A DNA stretch of 64,000 nt. It comes from JAJFFW01 sp038531315. GTDB lineage: Bacteria > Pseudomonadota > Alphaproteobacteria > Caulobacterales > Parvularculaceae. Positions 15,990 through 25,236 of the stretch are shown one piece after another. Below the pieces are notes generated by a model. That model had not been told where the DNA came from and ran no database searches. It was given only the letters and a program-made list of their open reading frames with translations. The first letter of the stretch is position 1, and each line of letters opens with the position of its first letter. A program made the position numbers and the translations under genes. The stretch covers positions 1 through 64,000 of the forward strand of contig JBCBBT010000002.1 of the NCBI GenBank assembly GCA_038531315.1, read 5' to 3'.

Positions 15990-16688
15990 ATGGATAAAAT
16001 CTATCAAGATGCAACCGCCGCCCTGAAGGATGTCGTGTTTGACGGAATGACGGTCATGGCTGGCGGTTTCGGTCTCTGCGGTATTCCTGAAAATCTGATC
16101 GCTGCGCTGCGCGACACTGGTGTTAAAGACATTACCGTGATCTCAAACAACGCCGGCGTCGATGACTTTGGGCTCGGCCAGTTGCTGCAGACCCGGCAGA
16201 TCAAAAAGATGATTTCGTCTTATGTCGGCGAGAACAAAGAGTTCGAGCGCCAATATCTCGCAGGCGAGCTTGAGCTGGAATTCAATCCGCAAGGAACCCT
16301 GGCGGAGCGCTGCCGCGCGGGCGGCGCCGGCATTCCCGGTTTTTACACCAAAACCGGCGTCGGCACGCTGATCGCAGAGGGCAAGGAACACAAAGAATTT
16401 GCCGGCGAGACCTATATTCTGGAGACGGGGCTGGTCGCCGATCTTTCGATCGTAAAGGCGTGGAAAGCCGACCCCCAAGGCAACCTCATTTACCGCAAGA
16501 CCGCCCGGAACTTTAATCCAATGATGGCGACCGCGGGCAAGGTTACGGTCGCCGAGGTTGAAGAAATCACTGAGCTTGGCGCTCTTGATGCGGACAATAT
16601 CCATACGCCCGGCATTTTCGTGCAGCGGCTCATTAGCGGCGAGCACGAAAAACGGATCGAACAGCGCACCATTCGGGAAAGGAGCTAG
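15990..16688 (+). CDS. scoA: Succinyl-CoA:3-ketoacid CoA-transferase subunit A
   Basis: The alpha subunit moves CoA from succinyl-CoA to acetoacetate in ketone-body/PHB-derived acetoacetate use. Family features are the glycine-rich VMAGGFGLCGIPENLI, the ISNNAGVDDFGLG segment and GAGIPGFYTKTGVGT. The open frame extends to 15702, but GAGGAC (15977-15982) selects the ATG at 15990, giving the usual ~232 residues, and the extension would overlap DUF5946. scoB follows after 2 bp. Confidence 0.95.
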   Translation: MDKIYQDATAALKDVVFDGMTVMAGGFGLCGIPENLIAALRDTGVKDITVISNNAGVDDFGLGQLLQTRQIKKMISSYVGENKEFERQYLAGELELEFNPQGTLAERCRAGGAGIPGFYTKTGVGTLIAEGKEHKEFAGETYILETGLVADLSIVKAWKADPQGNLIYRKTARNFNPMMATAGKVTVAEVEEITELGALDADNIHTPGIFVQRLISGEHEKRIEQRTIRERS

Positions 16689-16690
16689 CC

Positions 16691-17329
16691 ATGCCGTGGG
16701 ACCGGAACCAAATGGCCGAACGCGCCGCCCGCGAACTTCAGGACGGCTTTTACGTCAATCTCGGGATTGGCATTCCAACGCTCGTCGCGAATTACATTCC
16801 TGACGGCGTCGACGTCACGCTGCAGTCGGAAAACGGCATGCTTGGCATGGGCCCTTTTCCTTATGACGATGAAGTCGATCCCGATCTGATTAACGCCGGC
16901 AAACAGACAATCACCGAATTGCGGCGTACGTCCTATTTCTCGTCGGCGGATTCCTTCGGGATGATCCGGGGCGGGCATATTGATTTATCTATTCTCGGCG
17001 CCATGGAAGTGTCCGAGAAAGGCGATCTCGCCAACTGGATGATCCCCGGCAAAATGGTTAAGGGCATGGGCGGCGCCATGGACCTTGTGGCCGGCGTCAA
17101 GCGTGTTGTTGTGGTCATGGACCATGCGTCCAAATCGGGCGCGCCGAAACTGCTGAACGAGTGTTCGTTGCCGCTCACCGGTCAACAAGTCGTTGATATG
17201 GTGATCACCAATCTTGGTGTTTTCAACGTCAAGCGCGGCGAGGGGATGACGCTTACCGAACTTGCGCCGGGGGTTACGATCGATGACGTCAAGGCGCAGA
17301 CCGAGGCCGCTTTCGATATCGCTGTTTGA
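16691..17329 (+). CDS. scoB: Succinyl-CoA:3-ketoacid CoA-transferase subunit B
   Basis: This 212-residue beta subunit carries the catalytic glutamate in LQSENGMLGMG, which forms the glutamyl-CoA thioester intermediate. NLGIGIPTLVANYIP and the C-terminal region with GAMEVSEKGDLANWMIPGK are also diagnostic. It sits 2 bp after scoA behind GGAAAGGAG, so the two subunits are made together. Length and motifs are normal. Confidence 0.95.
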   Translation: MPWDRNQMAERAARELQDGFYVNLGIGIPTLVANYIPDGVDVTLQSENGMLGMGPFPYDDEVDPDLINAGKQTITELRRTSYFSSADSFGMIRGGHIDLSILGAMEVSEKGDLANWMIPGKMVKGMGGAMDLVAGVKRVVVVMDHASKSGAPKLLNECSLPLTGQQVVDMVITNLGVFNVKRGEGMTLTELAPGVTIDDVKAQTEAAFDIAV

Positions 17330-17467
17330 CGGCGCGTTGCGACGTCTACGGATCGTTTTCAATGAGCAAGCCCTGATTGTGACCGGACAGGCCATGGACG
17401 TGGGCCGTGACGGCCAGCCTTGGCGTCGGCGTTCGATGGCGCCCGTGTTTTTGGCGTTTGCGGAAGG

Positions 17468-17495
17468 CGCAGCATCGGCTTTCGTCGATGCTGCG
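17468..17495. other. Perfect 10-bp stem hairpin in the gap after scoB
   Basis: CGCAGCATCG (17468-17477) pairs with CGATGCTGCG (17486-17495) around an 8-nt loop. There is no T-tract, so it is not a standard terminator. It may stabilise the 3' end of the scoAB mRNA. The rest of the 294-bp gap 17330-17623 shows nothing I can name. Confidence 0.4.
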
Positions 17496-17623
17496 GTGCG
17501 GCTGGGCTTTAGATGTTGCTGGTCCGGCGGCTCGACAGCGTGTGAGTGAACCGGTAACCTCGACGTATGGATTCTATTTGTCGCGGCGGCAGCGGGGAAC
17601 GCCGTTCTTCTGGTGATCATTGC

Positions 17624-17932
17624 ATGGTGGCTTGTCTAAGCGTGATTGCGCTCTGCCTGAGCCTGTCGGCGTGCGCCTCGTCGGGCGATTTGAAGTCGGA
17701 TATGGACCGGCTCTCTTCGGGTATGCAGCGGTTGGGCGCGTCGCAAGAGCGCGCCGACTGTTACGCGCAGGCGGTGGGCGGGCGTCTCGGCCCGCGGGGG
17801 CGTGAGGACGCCGCCGATATTGTCGATAAGTCGGATGATCGCGATGCGATGCGTGAGGGTGTTCTCGGCGCGAAGCGCAAGGTGCGCAGCGCTTTTATCG
17901 CCGCCAATATGCGTTGTTCATTGACCCGATGA
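17624..17932 (+). CDS. Small lipoprotein of unknown function
   Basis: The 102-residue product starts with a signal sequence (MVACLSVIALCLSLSACASS) whose lipobox LSAC predicts lipidation at Cys17. The mature part is a short charged helix (DLKSDMDRLSSGMQRLG), then a domain with two cysteines (ADCYAQ and NMRCSL) and a basic C-terminus. I do not recognise it. The ATG at 17624 was picked because it immediately precedes the signal sequence. Its stop overlaps the start of the next gene, so the two are probably co-translated. Confidence 0.65.
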   Translation: MVACLSVIALCLSLSACASSGDLKSDMDRLSSGMQRLGASQERADCYAQAVGGRLGPRGREDAADIVDKSDDRDAMREGVLGAKRKVRSAFIAANMRCSLTR

Positions 17933-19074
17933 TGCAAACGTCGATGAAAAGCGACGATGTTCCCTTCAGCGGCGCAGCAGCGCCGGATTTTGCTGCTGTT
18001 CGCGAGGCCTTTGTCCGGAATTTTAGCGAAGGCGAAGAGCTTGGCGCTGCTTTTTGCGTTGTCGCGGACGGGGCGGTTCAGGCGGACCTTGTGGGCGGTC
18101 ATAAGGATCGACAGAAAAAAACACCGTGGACTGACGATACTATTGCCTGCGTTTACTCATCCGGTAAGGCTGTCACGGCTTTGTTGATCGCCCGAGCCGT
18201 TAGTCGCGGGGAACTTGCCTATGACGACCCCGTCGCCCGTTACTGGCCGGAATTTGGCGCGGCGGGCAAAGAAGAGATCACAATCGCGCAGGCCTTGTCG
18301 CATCAGGCCGGGCTTTGCGGCTTCCCGGACGAGATCAATCCCGCCGAGTGGCTCGACTGGCGCGCCATTACGGATCGATTGGCGGCGATGGCGCCGCTTT
18401 GGAAGCCCGGGACGCAATCGGGATATCATCCGCAAACGGTCGGTTTTATTGCGGGCGAGCTATTGCGGCGCGCGACCGGAAACAGCGTCGGTGAAATTCT
18501 GGCATCCGATTTTTCCGCGCAATCAGTTTTTTGCGGTATTAAAGATGGGGCGATCGCTGCGCGCGCCGCCTATATGCCGAAGCCGCCAAAGGCACCCGAC
18601 CTTGGCGAGCTCAACGAAGCAACGCGCATCGCATTCTTGAAACCGTGGTCATCGCCGGCGAAAGTCTCGCGCGAAGACTGGATGGCGGCGGAATTGCCGG
18701 CGTCGAACATGCATGCGACGGCTCGCGCGCTCGCAGAATTTGTCTATCCGTTCGCCAATGACGGCGCCGACTTAACCGGCGCGACGGTCTTATCCGGCGA
18801 GGCGATCGAAGGCGCCTTGAGTGAACGCATCTGCGGGCCAGATCTGGTTCTTCCGTTCCGCCTGAGTTGGGCCGCGGGGATGATGCGCAACATTAACGGC
18901 CATTTCGGCCCGAGCGAGACCGCCTACGGCCATGCCGGCTTCGGCGGGTCATGCGTTGTCTTTGACCCGGCGCACGGCGTCGCGATCGCGTATGTCATGA
19001 ATAAGATGTCGCCTTATCTGGTTGGCGATCCGCGCAGCGTTCGCCTGATTGAAGCCGTTTACGCGTGCCTTTAG
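17929..19074 (+). CDS. Class C beta-lactamase-fold serine hydrolase (EstB-like)
   Basis: The catalytic SxxK is seen as YSSGKA, the second motif Tyr as SGYHPQT and the third-motif region as YGHAGFGGSC, which replaces KTG as in EstB-type esterases. LSHQAGLCGFP is another conserved block. About 380 residues with no signal peptide, so it is probably a cytosolic esterase or transesterase rather than a secreted penicillin-binding enzyme. It can start at ATG 17929 or 17932, both overlapping the lipoprotein stop codon. The substrate is unknown. Confidence 0.88.
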   Translation: MMQTSMKSDDVPFSGAAAPDFAAVREAFVRNFSEGEELGAAFCVVADGAVQADLVGGHKDRQKKTPWTDDTIACVYSSGKAVTALLIARAVSRGELAYDDPVARYWPEFGAAGKEEITIAQALSHQAGLCGFPDEINPAEWLDWRAITDRLAAMAPLWKPGTQSGYHPQTVGFIAGELLRRATGNSVGEILASDFSAQSVFCGIKDGAIAARAAYMPKPPKAPDLGELNEATRIAFLKPWSSPAKVSREDWMAAELPASNMHATARALAEFVYPFANDGADLTGATVLSGEAIEGALSERICGPDLVLPFRLSWAAGMMRNINGHFGPSETAYGHAGFGGSCVVFDPAHGVAIAYVMNKMSPYLVGDPRSVRLIEAVYACL

Positions 19075-19463
19075 AGGCGCCGGACGCAAACATGCCGTTG
19101 CGGCGGCGCTTTGGGCGTTTTCGTTAACCAATCTGAGCGCTGTTCGGGAAGGCTAATTGCGCGCGACTGTACAAACTGTCGGAAAGTTTTCCTTGGGGGC
19201 GGGCGTCCGCCCTATAATTGCGCCTCGAGATCGCGATTTCAGCAGAGCCCCGTCAGGAAAGGGCGTGGCTAGCGATGAAGTTTCTGGAGAGGGCCCGTAT
19301 TTTGGTGAAGTTTTCGTTTTCCGACCGGCCGAGAGGCGGGCTGCGCAGAGGAAACCGGGCGGTTTTGCGTTCAAATTCGGCTTTTTCGCAACAGCACAGG
19401 GACTTGGCGGACCAACCCCCGGCGGGTACGATCACTTCGGGCTAGTCTGGGGTTTCGGGGTTC
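19075..19463. other. 389-bp intergenic region, no gene seen
   Basis: No convincing coding frame, terminator or regulatory palindrome is visible. A plus-strand frame through 19157-19669 is Arg/Gly-rich and overlaps the next gene; I regard it as spurious. Confidence 0.5.
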
Positions 19464-20519
19464 ATGGAAGAGTTTTTGATCGAGTTGATGAACGGCGTTG
19501 TTGCGCTCGTCGGCTTGTTGCTCAGCAACATATTTGCGTTGTTTTTCATCTTTCTGATTATTCTGCCGATGCTTGCGCGGCGGGGGCGCAACGCCGATTT
19601 GGTGCGCGTTTTCGCGCGACTTCAAAAAAAGCGCGGCTCGCGGATCATCACGCTGGTGCATCGGCTTGAGCCGATGGGATTTTTAGGGTTGGCCCGCTTT
19701 GGGTATATCGACCTCAACGACGCCGAAGAGATCATTGATGCGATCCGGTCGACCCCGGCGGACAAGCCTCTTGAAATCATGCTGCACACCCCCGGCGGGC
19801 TTGTCCTCGCTGCGGTTCAGATCGCGCGCGCCATAAAAGCCCATCCGGGTCCGACGCGTGTTTACGTGCCGCATTTCGCCATGTCCGGCGGCACCATGAT
19901 CGCTCTTGCGGCGGATGAAATCGTGATGACGGACCATGCGATCATGGGCCCCGTCGATCCTCAGATTGACGGTTGGCCGGCGGCGGCTTTCGTTCGCATA
20001 AAGAATGATAAGTCAATCGATGCGATCAGCGATCAAACGCTGTTGCTTGCGGATATGAGCGAGATGGCGATCAATCAGGTCCGCCATGCTGCGCGTGATC
20101 TTTTGTCGGGCACGGTGTCCGAAAATGCGGCGAATTCCATCGCTGAGCAGCTGGCGACCGGTAAATGGACGCATGACTATCCGATCTATGCTGAAGAAGC
20201 GCGCGAGCTGGGCCTCAATGTCTCGACGAATATGCCCGATGACTTCATGACCCTGATGGGCATGTTCCCGAACACGGTTAGCCAACAGTCGGGCGTGCGT
20301 TATTTGCGTGAGGCGATTTTCGGCAAGCCGCGCGCCGTGCAAGCTGCCCGTCCAAGGCTTGATGATGCGCCGGCCCCGCGCGAGGGCGGGGAAAGACTGA
20401 TTGCGCCGGCCTACGATGCTGCGCCAGGCCGCGATGCGAGCCGAATCAGCTACGGGCCGTGGAATCCGCGTGAACTCAAGGCGCGCGGCCATTACGTGCC
20501 GGAAAAAGCGCGCCGCTGA
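19464..20519 (+). CDS. SDH-type membrane serine protease (ClpP/SppA fold)
   Basis: An N-terminal transmembrane segment (about 12-37) is followed by a ClpP-crotonase-like domain of the serine dehydrogenase proteinase family (SDH_sah). Visible are the oxyanion region LHTPGGLVLAA and the nucleophile S141 in AMSGGTMIALAADEIVM, followed by the MGPVDPQ block typical of S49-like peptidases. The C-terminal ~60 residues are polar, Pro/Arg-rich and likely flexible. A role in membrane-protein turnover is plausible. Substrates are unknown. Confidence 0.85.
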   Translation: MEEFLIELMNGVVALVGLLLSNIFALFFIFLIILPMLARRGRNADLVRVFARLQKKRGSRIITLVHRLEPMGFLGLARFGYIDLNDAEEIIDAIRSTPADKPLEIMLHTPGGLVLAAVQIARAIKAHPGPTRVYVPHFAMSGGTMIALAADEIVMTDHAIMGPVDPQIDGWPAAAFVRIKNDKSIDAISDQTLLLADMSEMAINQVRHAARDLLSGTVSENAANSIAEQLATGKWTHDYPIYAEEARELGLNVSTNMPDDFMTLMGMFPNTVSQQSGVRYLREAIFGKPRAVQAARPRLDDAPAPREGGERLIAPAYDAAPGRDASRISYGPWNPRELKARGHYVPEKARR

Positions 20520-20710
20520 CCGCATCCGATCGTTCGGGGCCGGGTCCGGTCAAAAATCAATGATATCGCCTGAATTCGCGGCTGTGACCGCGCCTGAAGT
20601 CTGTGAAGCCGCTTCCGCGCCAATTCTCAAGAGGCTTGCGTCCCGGTTCTGCCGGCTGAAACGCTTATTTCCCGCCATTTTTTCAAAATTCGGCAACGAT
20701 CTGAAAATCC

Positions 20711-20726
20711 TGTGATCGATGTCACA
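20711..20726. promoter_or_regulatory. Perfect CRP-type binding site
   Basis: TGTGATCGATGTCACA is an exact TGTGA-N6-TCACA palindrome, the consensus for CRP/FNR-superfamily activators. Its centre is 83 bp upstream of the ATG of the small secreted protein at 20802, a normal activating distance if transcription starts about 20-40 bp before the gene. Confidence 0.7.
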
Positions 20727-20801
20727 AGGCGCCGTCACGGAGATGGTAGTTTCCAATCATCGGCCGGGGAGAGCGCCGCGAGAGTAAGGAGAGAGCCAGT
20801 C

Positions 20802-21002
20802 ATGGTCGCCGCTACATCAGTCACCGCATCGCGCGTCCGCATTCTTGCGGCCACCGCGATCATCGCCCTCGGCACGCTCAGTGCGCTGGGCGGCTGGCCG
20901 AGCGCAGCGGCGAGCGATGAGGGCCTCAACGCCGGGCAACGCTCTCTCCTCGCTCACCTTGACGACACAACCGCCTATGACGGGAGGGACAAACAAAATT
21001 GA
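20802..21002 (+). CDS. Small secreted protein, 66 residues
   Basis: The frame from ATG 20802, behind AAGGAGAG, encodes a signal peptide (about 1-35, hydrophobic RILAATAIIALGTLSALGG then PSAAAS) and a mature acidic peptide of roughly 31 residues ending DDTTAYDGRDKQN. I do not recognise it. The gene has its own perfect CRP-type site upstream and its own terminator downstream, so it is an independent transcription unit. A longer frame from 20712 starts before the CRP site and is not favoured. Confidence 0.7.
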   Translation: MVAATSVTASRVRILAATAIIALGTLSALGGWPSAAASDEGLNAGQRSLLAHLDDTTAYDGRDKQN

Positions 21003-21051
21003 TCCGCCAAAGGCGCGGGCGCCAACCCCTCCGGCGCTGCGCTCCGATCAG

Positions 21052-21110
21052 GAGGTTTCACTAGCCCCGAAACCTCGCGGGAACGCCTGACGGTCTTGGG
21101 GGAGAAGACC
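21052..21110 (+). other. Two hairpins in the 3' region of the small secreted protein gene
   Basis: GAGGTTTC (21052-21059) pairs with GAAACCTC (21069-21076) across a 9-nt loop, and GGTCTT (21092-21097) pairs with AAGACC (21105-21110) across GGGGGAG. With the terminator at 21183 this makes a structured ~220-nt tail after a 201-nt gene. Confidence 0.5.
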
Positions 21111-21182
21111 GGACAGACCACGCCAACGGCGGATCATAGGACGCATTGCGACGGACCCGACAAAAAGCAATGCATAGCCCGG

Positions 21183-21226
21183 AAAAGCGCGAGCCACCGC
21201 CTAGGGGGAGATGGCTCGCGCTTTTT
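21183..21226 (+). terminator. Strong Rho-independent terminator
   Basis: AAAAGCGCGAGCCA and TGGCTCGCGCTTTTT form a 14-bp stem with a purine-rich loop and end in a T-tract. It closes the transcription unit of the small secreted protein and insulates the DUF885 gene. Confidence 0.9.
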
Positions 21227-21316
21227 CTGTTCCGGCCCAGATTCTCCGGCCCCGATTCCCGAACGGTTTCGCACCTACCCGTTTCAGCCTATCGTTTGTG
21301 AAAACAAGGGGCTGTC

Positions 21317-23179
21317 ATGATGGAAACGCATTCTCACTTTGCAGCGATTGAAAAAATGCCTGCGCTGGCCGCAAGCCAGTCGCTCCATTGGCGCCGTATC
21401 AGCGCAACTTTTATCGCATGTTTCGTCGTCTTATTCTTTGTCGGCCATCCGGCCACAGCGCGCGCCGCCTCGACACAAAGCCCCGCCGATCAGCTCAACA
21501 CACTATTTGTTGATTATTGGGCGAGCGAGATGCGCGAGGATCCGTTCGCGGCGACCAGCGCCGGACTTTATGAATACAATGCCCGCGTACCCAGCGTGAC
21601 GCCGGAAGATCACGCGCGCAGACTGCGCGCCAAACAGGATTTTCTTGAACGCCTCGACGCCATAGACGCCGCCCAGGCGCCGGATGAGCTTCGCCTGAGC
21701 GCCGACCTGCTCAGATTTATTCTGCGCCACGAGATTAAGCGCGCTGCGCACAAACCGTGGCGCATCCCGTTTCTCGCCGATGGGGGGTTTCACAGCAATA
21801 TCGGCTACGTTGTCGGCGCAACGCCATTCCGTACCGAGAAGGATTATCGCGATTATCTGAAACGACTAGACGGCCTGCCGTCGTATCTCGATCAGAATGT
21901 CGAGAACATGCGCCTCGGTCTTGCTGACGGGTTTACACAGCCCAAGGAAATTTTACCCGAAATCCTGCCGTCTTTCGAAGCGCAGGTCACCGCCGATCCG
22001 GCTGACCACCCGCTCTACAAACCTTTCAATGCGTTTCCGGCCGGTATCTCTGAACGCCGCCGCCGCGCGCTGCGGCGCGCCGGGCGCGCGGTGCTCTCCA
22101 AAAAAGTTATTCCGGCCTACGCGCGCGTTCTTGCGTTCATGCGTGAGGAGTATGCGCCAGGCGCTGCAGAAAGGCTTGGGGCCGGCAAATTGCCTGGCGG
22201 CGCGGCTTATTACGCCGATGAGGTGCGCTATTACACAACGCTTGATGATGCGACGCCTGAGGCGATCCATGAGATCGGACTTAAGGAAGTTGCGCGGATC
22301 CGCGCCGAAATGGCCGAGGTGATCGCCGATGCGGGCTTTCAGGGAAGCTTTGCCGAATTTCTCGATTTTCTGCGCACGGACAAACAGTTTTATGCCGATA
22401 GCCCCGAGGCGCTTTTAAAAGAAGCGGCGTACATCTCTAAAGCCATAGACGGCAAGCTGCCGGCTTATTTCGGGAAACTGCCGCGCCAGCCTTATTCCGT
22501 TGAGCCGGTGCCGGCCGATATTGCGCCAAACTACACCAATGCGCGCTACGTCGGCGCGGGCGCTGACGCAGATCGCGGCGGCCAGTTCTGGGTTAATACG
22601 TATAACCACGAAATCAGACCGCTTTATCAATTGGCGGCGATGGCCTTGCACGAGGCGGTGCCCGGTCACCACCTCCAGATTGCGCTCAGCCTCGAGGTCG
22701 AAGATGCGCCGCAGTTTCGAACGCAATTCTACCCACACGCTTTCGGCGAAGGGTGGGGGCTTTATGCGGAAAAACTTGGCGTTGAGATGGGGGTCTACAA
22801 AACGCCCTATGATCATTTCGGCCGCCTGACCTGGGAGATGTGGCGCGCATGCAGGCTGGTGATTGATACGGGGCTCCATTCAAAGGACTGGACCCGTGCG
22901 CAGGCGATCGACTATCTCGCCTCGAACACTGCATTGTCATTGCATAATGTTCGCACCGAAGTTGACCGGTATATCGCCTGGCCGGGTCAGGCGCTCGCCT
23001 ACAAGATGGGCGAGCTCACGATCTGGGAGCTGCGCGCAAAAGCGGAAAAAGAACTCGGGCCAGCATTTGATATCCGCAAATTCCATGACGCCATTCTCGT
23101 CGGCGGCGGGTTGCCGCTTGAATTGCTGCGGGCGCGTATCGATCACTACATCGCGGAAACTAAAGCGGCGAGGGACTAA
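21317..23179 (+). CDS. DUF885 zinc metallopeptidase-like exported protein
   Basis: The 620-residue protein has a long N-terminal region with a hydrophobic segment (about 31-44) followed by TARAAS, consistent with a signal peptide or anchor. The DUF885 domain carries HEAVPGHHLQ (about residue 445; HExxxxH-type zinc motif) and EGWGLYAEKLG (about 478). The family is related to gluzincin-type carboxypeptidases, so a dipeptidase or carboxypeptidase role in the periplasm is likely. The frame could start at a later Met, but the ATG at 21317 is the first after the upstream terminator. Confidence 0.88.
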   Translation: MMETHSHFAAIEKMPALAASQSLHWRRISATFIACFVVLFFVGHPATARAASTQSPADQLNTLFVDYWASEMREDPFAATSAGLYEYNARVPSVTPEDHARRLRAKQDFLERLDAIDAAQAPDELRLSADLLRFILRHEIKRAAHKPWRIPFLADGGFHSNIGYVVGATPFRTEKDYRDYLKRLDGLPSYLDQNVENMRLGLADGFTQPKEILPEILPSFEAQVTADPADHPLYKPFNAFPAGISERRRRALRRAGRAVLSKKVIPAYARVLAFMREEYAPGAAERLGAGKLPGGAAYYADEVRYYTTLDDATPEAIHEIGLKEVARIRAEMAEVIADAGFQGSFAEFLDFLRTDKQFYADSPEALLKEAAYISKAIDGKLPAYFGKLPRQPYSVEPVPADIAPNYTNARYVGAGADADRGGQFWVNTYNHEIRPLYQLAAMALHEAVPGHHLQIALSLEVEDAPQFRTQFYPHAFGEGWGLYAEKLGVEMGVYKTPYDHFGRLTWEMWRACRLVIDTGLHSKDWTRAQAIDYLASNTALSLHNVRTEVDRYIAWPGQALAYKMGELTIWELRAKAEKELGPAFDIRKFHDAILVGGGLPLELLRARIDHYIAETKAARD

Positions 23180-23328
23180 TGCGAAAAACCGCCCCGGCTG
23201 ATAGGGCGCGTCATCGCGGCGCGTAGCACTTTATCGCATTACGACACGGGGGGTCCCAAAACAGGACGGGGAGATTGAGACTTCCTTAAATTAATATCGT
23301 CATCATTGCAGTGGTTCAGGAGGATGCG

Positions 23329-23574
23329 ATGGTGACGATCTATGACGCCTACGCGCTGGCGCTGATCGCAGCGTCGATGGTGCTGTTCGTGCGTCGTTAC
23401 ATTCGGCAGGACCCGCCGGTTTATCCCTATCTGATCATCGCCTGTACGTGCCTTGTCAGCAATTGGCTTGGAAACACCGGGGGTGGGCTGCCGGTCGTCG
23501 CGCTTTTGACGGCGGCCTCATTTTCGTTTCTTGGGTGCCTTTTGTATCCGAGCTGGCGGAACATGAAATCCTAG
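23329..23574 (+). CDS. Small membrane protein resembling XrtV-system accessory proteins
   Basis: The 81-residue protein has a hydrophobic N-terminal helix (about 7-22), then a second (about 35-47) with CLVSNWLGNTGG and a third (about 52-70). The order IYDAY..LA...LFVRR...PP..YL...C..SNWLGN resembles small proteins annotated as exosortase V (XrtV) sorting accessories. No exosortase or PEP-CTERM gene is in view, so that name is only a lead. AGGAGG (23318-23323) selects the ATG at 23329. It ends in a 4-bp tail-to-tail overlap with the synthetase gene. Confidence 0.6.
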   Translation: MVTIYDAYALALIAASMVLFVRRYIRQDPPVYPYLIIACTCLVSNWLGNTGGGLPVVALLTAASFSFLGCLLYPSWRNMKS

Positions 23575-25091
23575 GTTGCGCGAAAGCTGTCTTCGTAGGT
23601 TTTCCTCAACACCTGTTTTTGCACTTTGCCCATCGCGTTCCGCGGCAGGGCGTCGACGCGCACAATCCGGCGTGGTCGCTTGAAGCGCGCGAGACTGGAT
23701 AACGCTTTGGCAATCGCTTCCTGCGTGGGGGGCGCCGCATCATCGACGACGATGACAGCAATTGCGCCCTCGCCCAGATCGGGGTGGGGGGCGCCGATCA
23801 CGGCGCTTTCCACAAGGCCGGGGATCGCATCAAGGCGCTGTTCGATCTCCTTCGGGTAAATATTGTAGCCGCCGGCGATAATCAGGTCCTTTTGTCTGCC
23901 TGAAAGTGTAAGCCGCCCGTCCTCGGAAACCGCTCCGATATCGCCGGTTGAAAACCAGCCGCCATCGCGAAACGCCTCAGCGGTTTTTTCCGGTTTGCGC
24001 CAGTAACCTTTGAAAAGCGACGGACCGCGCACTTCCAGAACGCCGGCCTCATCTGGCGGCGCCGCGACGCCATCATCGCCGACAATGCGCAAGTCGTAAT
24101 CGGCAACGGCATAGCCGACGGACCCGGCGACGCGGGCGCCCTCCAGCGGGTTCGATGTGATAATGCCGGCCTCCGACATGCCGTATCGTTCCAAGATCGC
24201 GTGGCCCGTGCGTTCAAGAAACGCGCGATGCGTCTCCGCCGTCAGCGGCGCCGACCCCGAAACAAAGAGGCGGATTGTTGAGCATGCTTCTTTCGTGAAT
24301 TGATCATCCGCCAACAAGCGCGCGTAGAAAGTCGGCACACCCATCATTACGCTGGCGCCGTCCAACGCTTCCTGCACGGCGTGCGCATCAAATTTCGGCA
24401 AGAACCGAACCGTCGCACCTGCAAGCATCGCCGTATTGAGCGCAACAAACAAACCATGAATGTGAAATATCGGCAGGGCGTGAACGAGGATATCGTCGCC
24501 GGAAAATCCCCAGGCGGCGCAAAGGGCGGCGGCGTTCGCGCTCAAATTGCCATGGGTCAGCATGGCGCCTTTTGAACGCCCGGTCGTGCCGGACGTATAG
24601 AGAATGACGGCGAGATCGTCGCTGTGGCGCGTCGCGATTCCAGTCTCTGGCGCTGCCGCATCGCTTGCCGCCAGGAGCGATCCCGCGCCGGCGGACCCGA
24701 GCGTCAGGCATTCAGTTTTCGCCGGTCGATTTACGCTCAGCGTCGGCGCTCTATCCGGCGTGCAGACAAATATGGCCGGCGCGCCGTCGTCCAGAAAATA
24801 GCTGACCTCGGCGTCCGTGTAGGCTGTATTCAACGGCGTGTAGACAAAGCCAGCGCGCAAGGCCGCGAGATAAAGGGCGACATTTTCAGGGCTTTTTTCA
24901 ACCTGAACCATCAGCCGGTCGCCCGGTCGCATTCCGCGCGCGATAAGGGCCCCGGCGAGGCGCGCCGATAGCGTCTCGATGTCGGCGTAGCGCCAAACGC
25001 GGCCCAAGGTCGACGGGAACGGCCGGTCGCCTCGGGCAAAGCCGCCGCGCATCAGATCGACGACAAAGTTCTCATTGTTTTCGGCGCTCAT
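23571..25091 (-). CDS. Acyl-CoA synthetase, malonyl-CoA synthetase (MatB)-like
   Basis: An adenylate-forming enzyme of 506 residues. The P-loop-like ILYTSGTTGRSKGAM, the A5 motif RYGMSEAG, the ATP-binding GWFSTGDIG and the hinge/C-terminal NIYPKEIE and AMGKVQKQ with the catalytic Lys are all intact. RYGMSE followed by ITSNPLEGARVAGSVG resembles malonyl-CoA/methylmalonyl-CoA synthetases more than fatty acyl-CoA ligases. The enzyme would activate a dicarboxylic acid to its CoA thioester in the cytosol. No malonate transporter is adjacent. Divergent from shc. Confidence 0.85.
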   Translation of the reverse strand: MSAENNENFVVDLMRGGFARGDRPFPSTLGRVWRYADIETLSARLAGALIARGMRPGDRLMVQVEKSPENVALYLAALRAGFVYTPLNTAYTDAEVSYFLDDGAPAIFVCTPDRAPTLSVNRPAKTECLTLGSAGAGSLLAASDAAAPETGIATRHSDDLAVILYTSGTTGRSKGAMLTHGNLSANAAALCAAWGFSGDDILVHALPIFHIHGLFVALNTAMLAGATVRFLPKFDAHAVQEALDGASVMMGVPTFYARLLADDQFTKEACSTIRLFVSGSAPLTAETHRAFLERTGHAILERYGMSEAGIITSNPLEGARVAGSVGYAVADYDLRIVGDDGVAAPPDEAGVLEVRGPSLFKGYWRKPEKTAEAFRDGGWFSTGDIGAVSEDGRLTLSGRQKDLIIAGGYNIYPKEIEQRLDAIPGLVESAVIGAPHPDLGEGAIAVIVVDDAAPPTQEAIAKALSSLARFKRPRRIVRVDALPRNAMGKVQKQVLRKTYEDSFRAT

Positions 25092-25236
25092 GCGCTCTTT
25101 TAGGTCGGGGGCGACAAAGGCTCAATCTCGGCGCCGCCAAGCCTCGCATTACGGCGACCGCATTGCTATTTAGAAATCCAATGCAGACCTGAGCGCCAGG
25201 GGCTGGAAAAATGAAGGGCGCGTGAGGACAGGAATA

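Noticed and set aside
19157..19669. 170-residue frame in the 389-bp gap
   Set aside because: Overlaps the protease gene start in another frame, with Gly/Arg/Phe-biased shadow composition.
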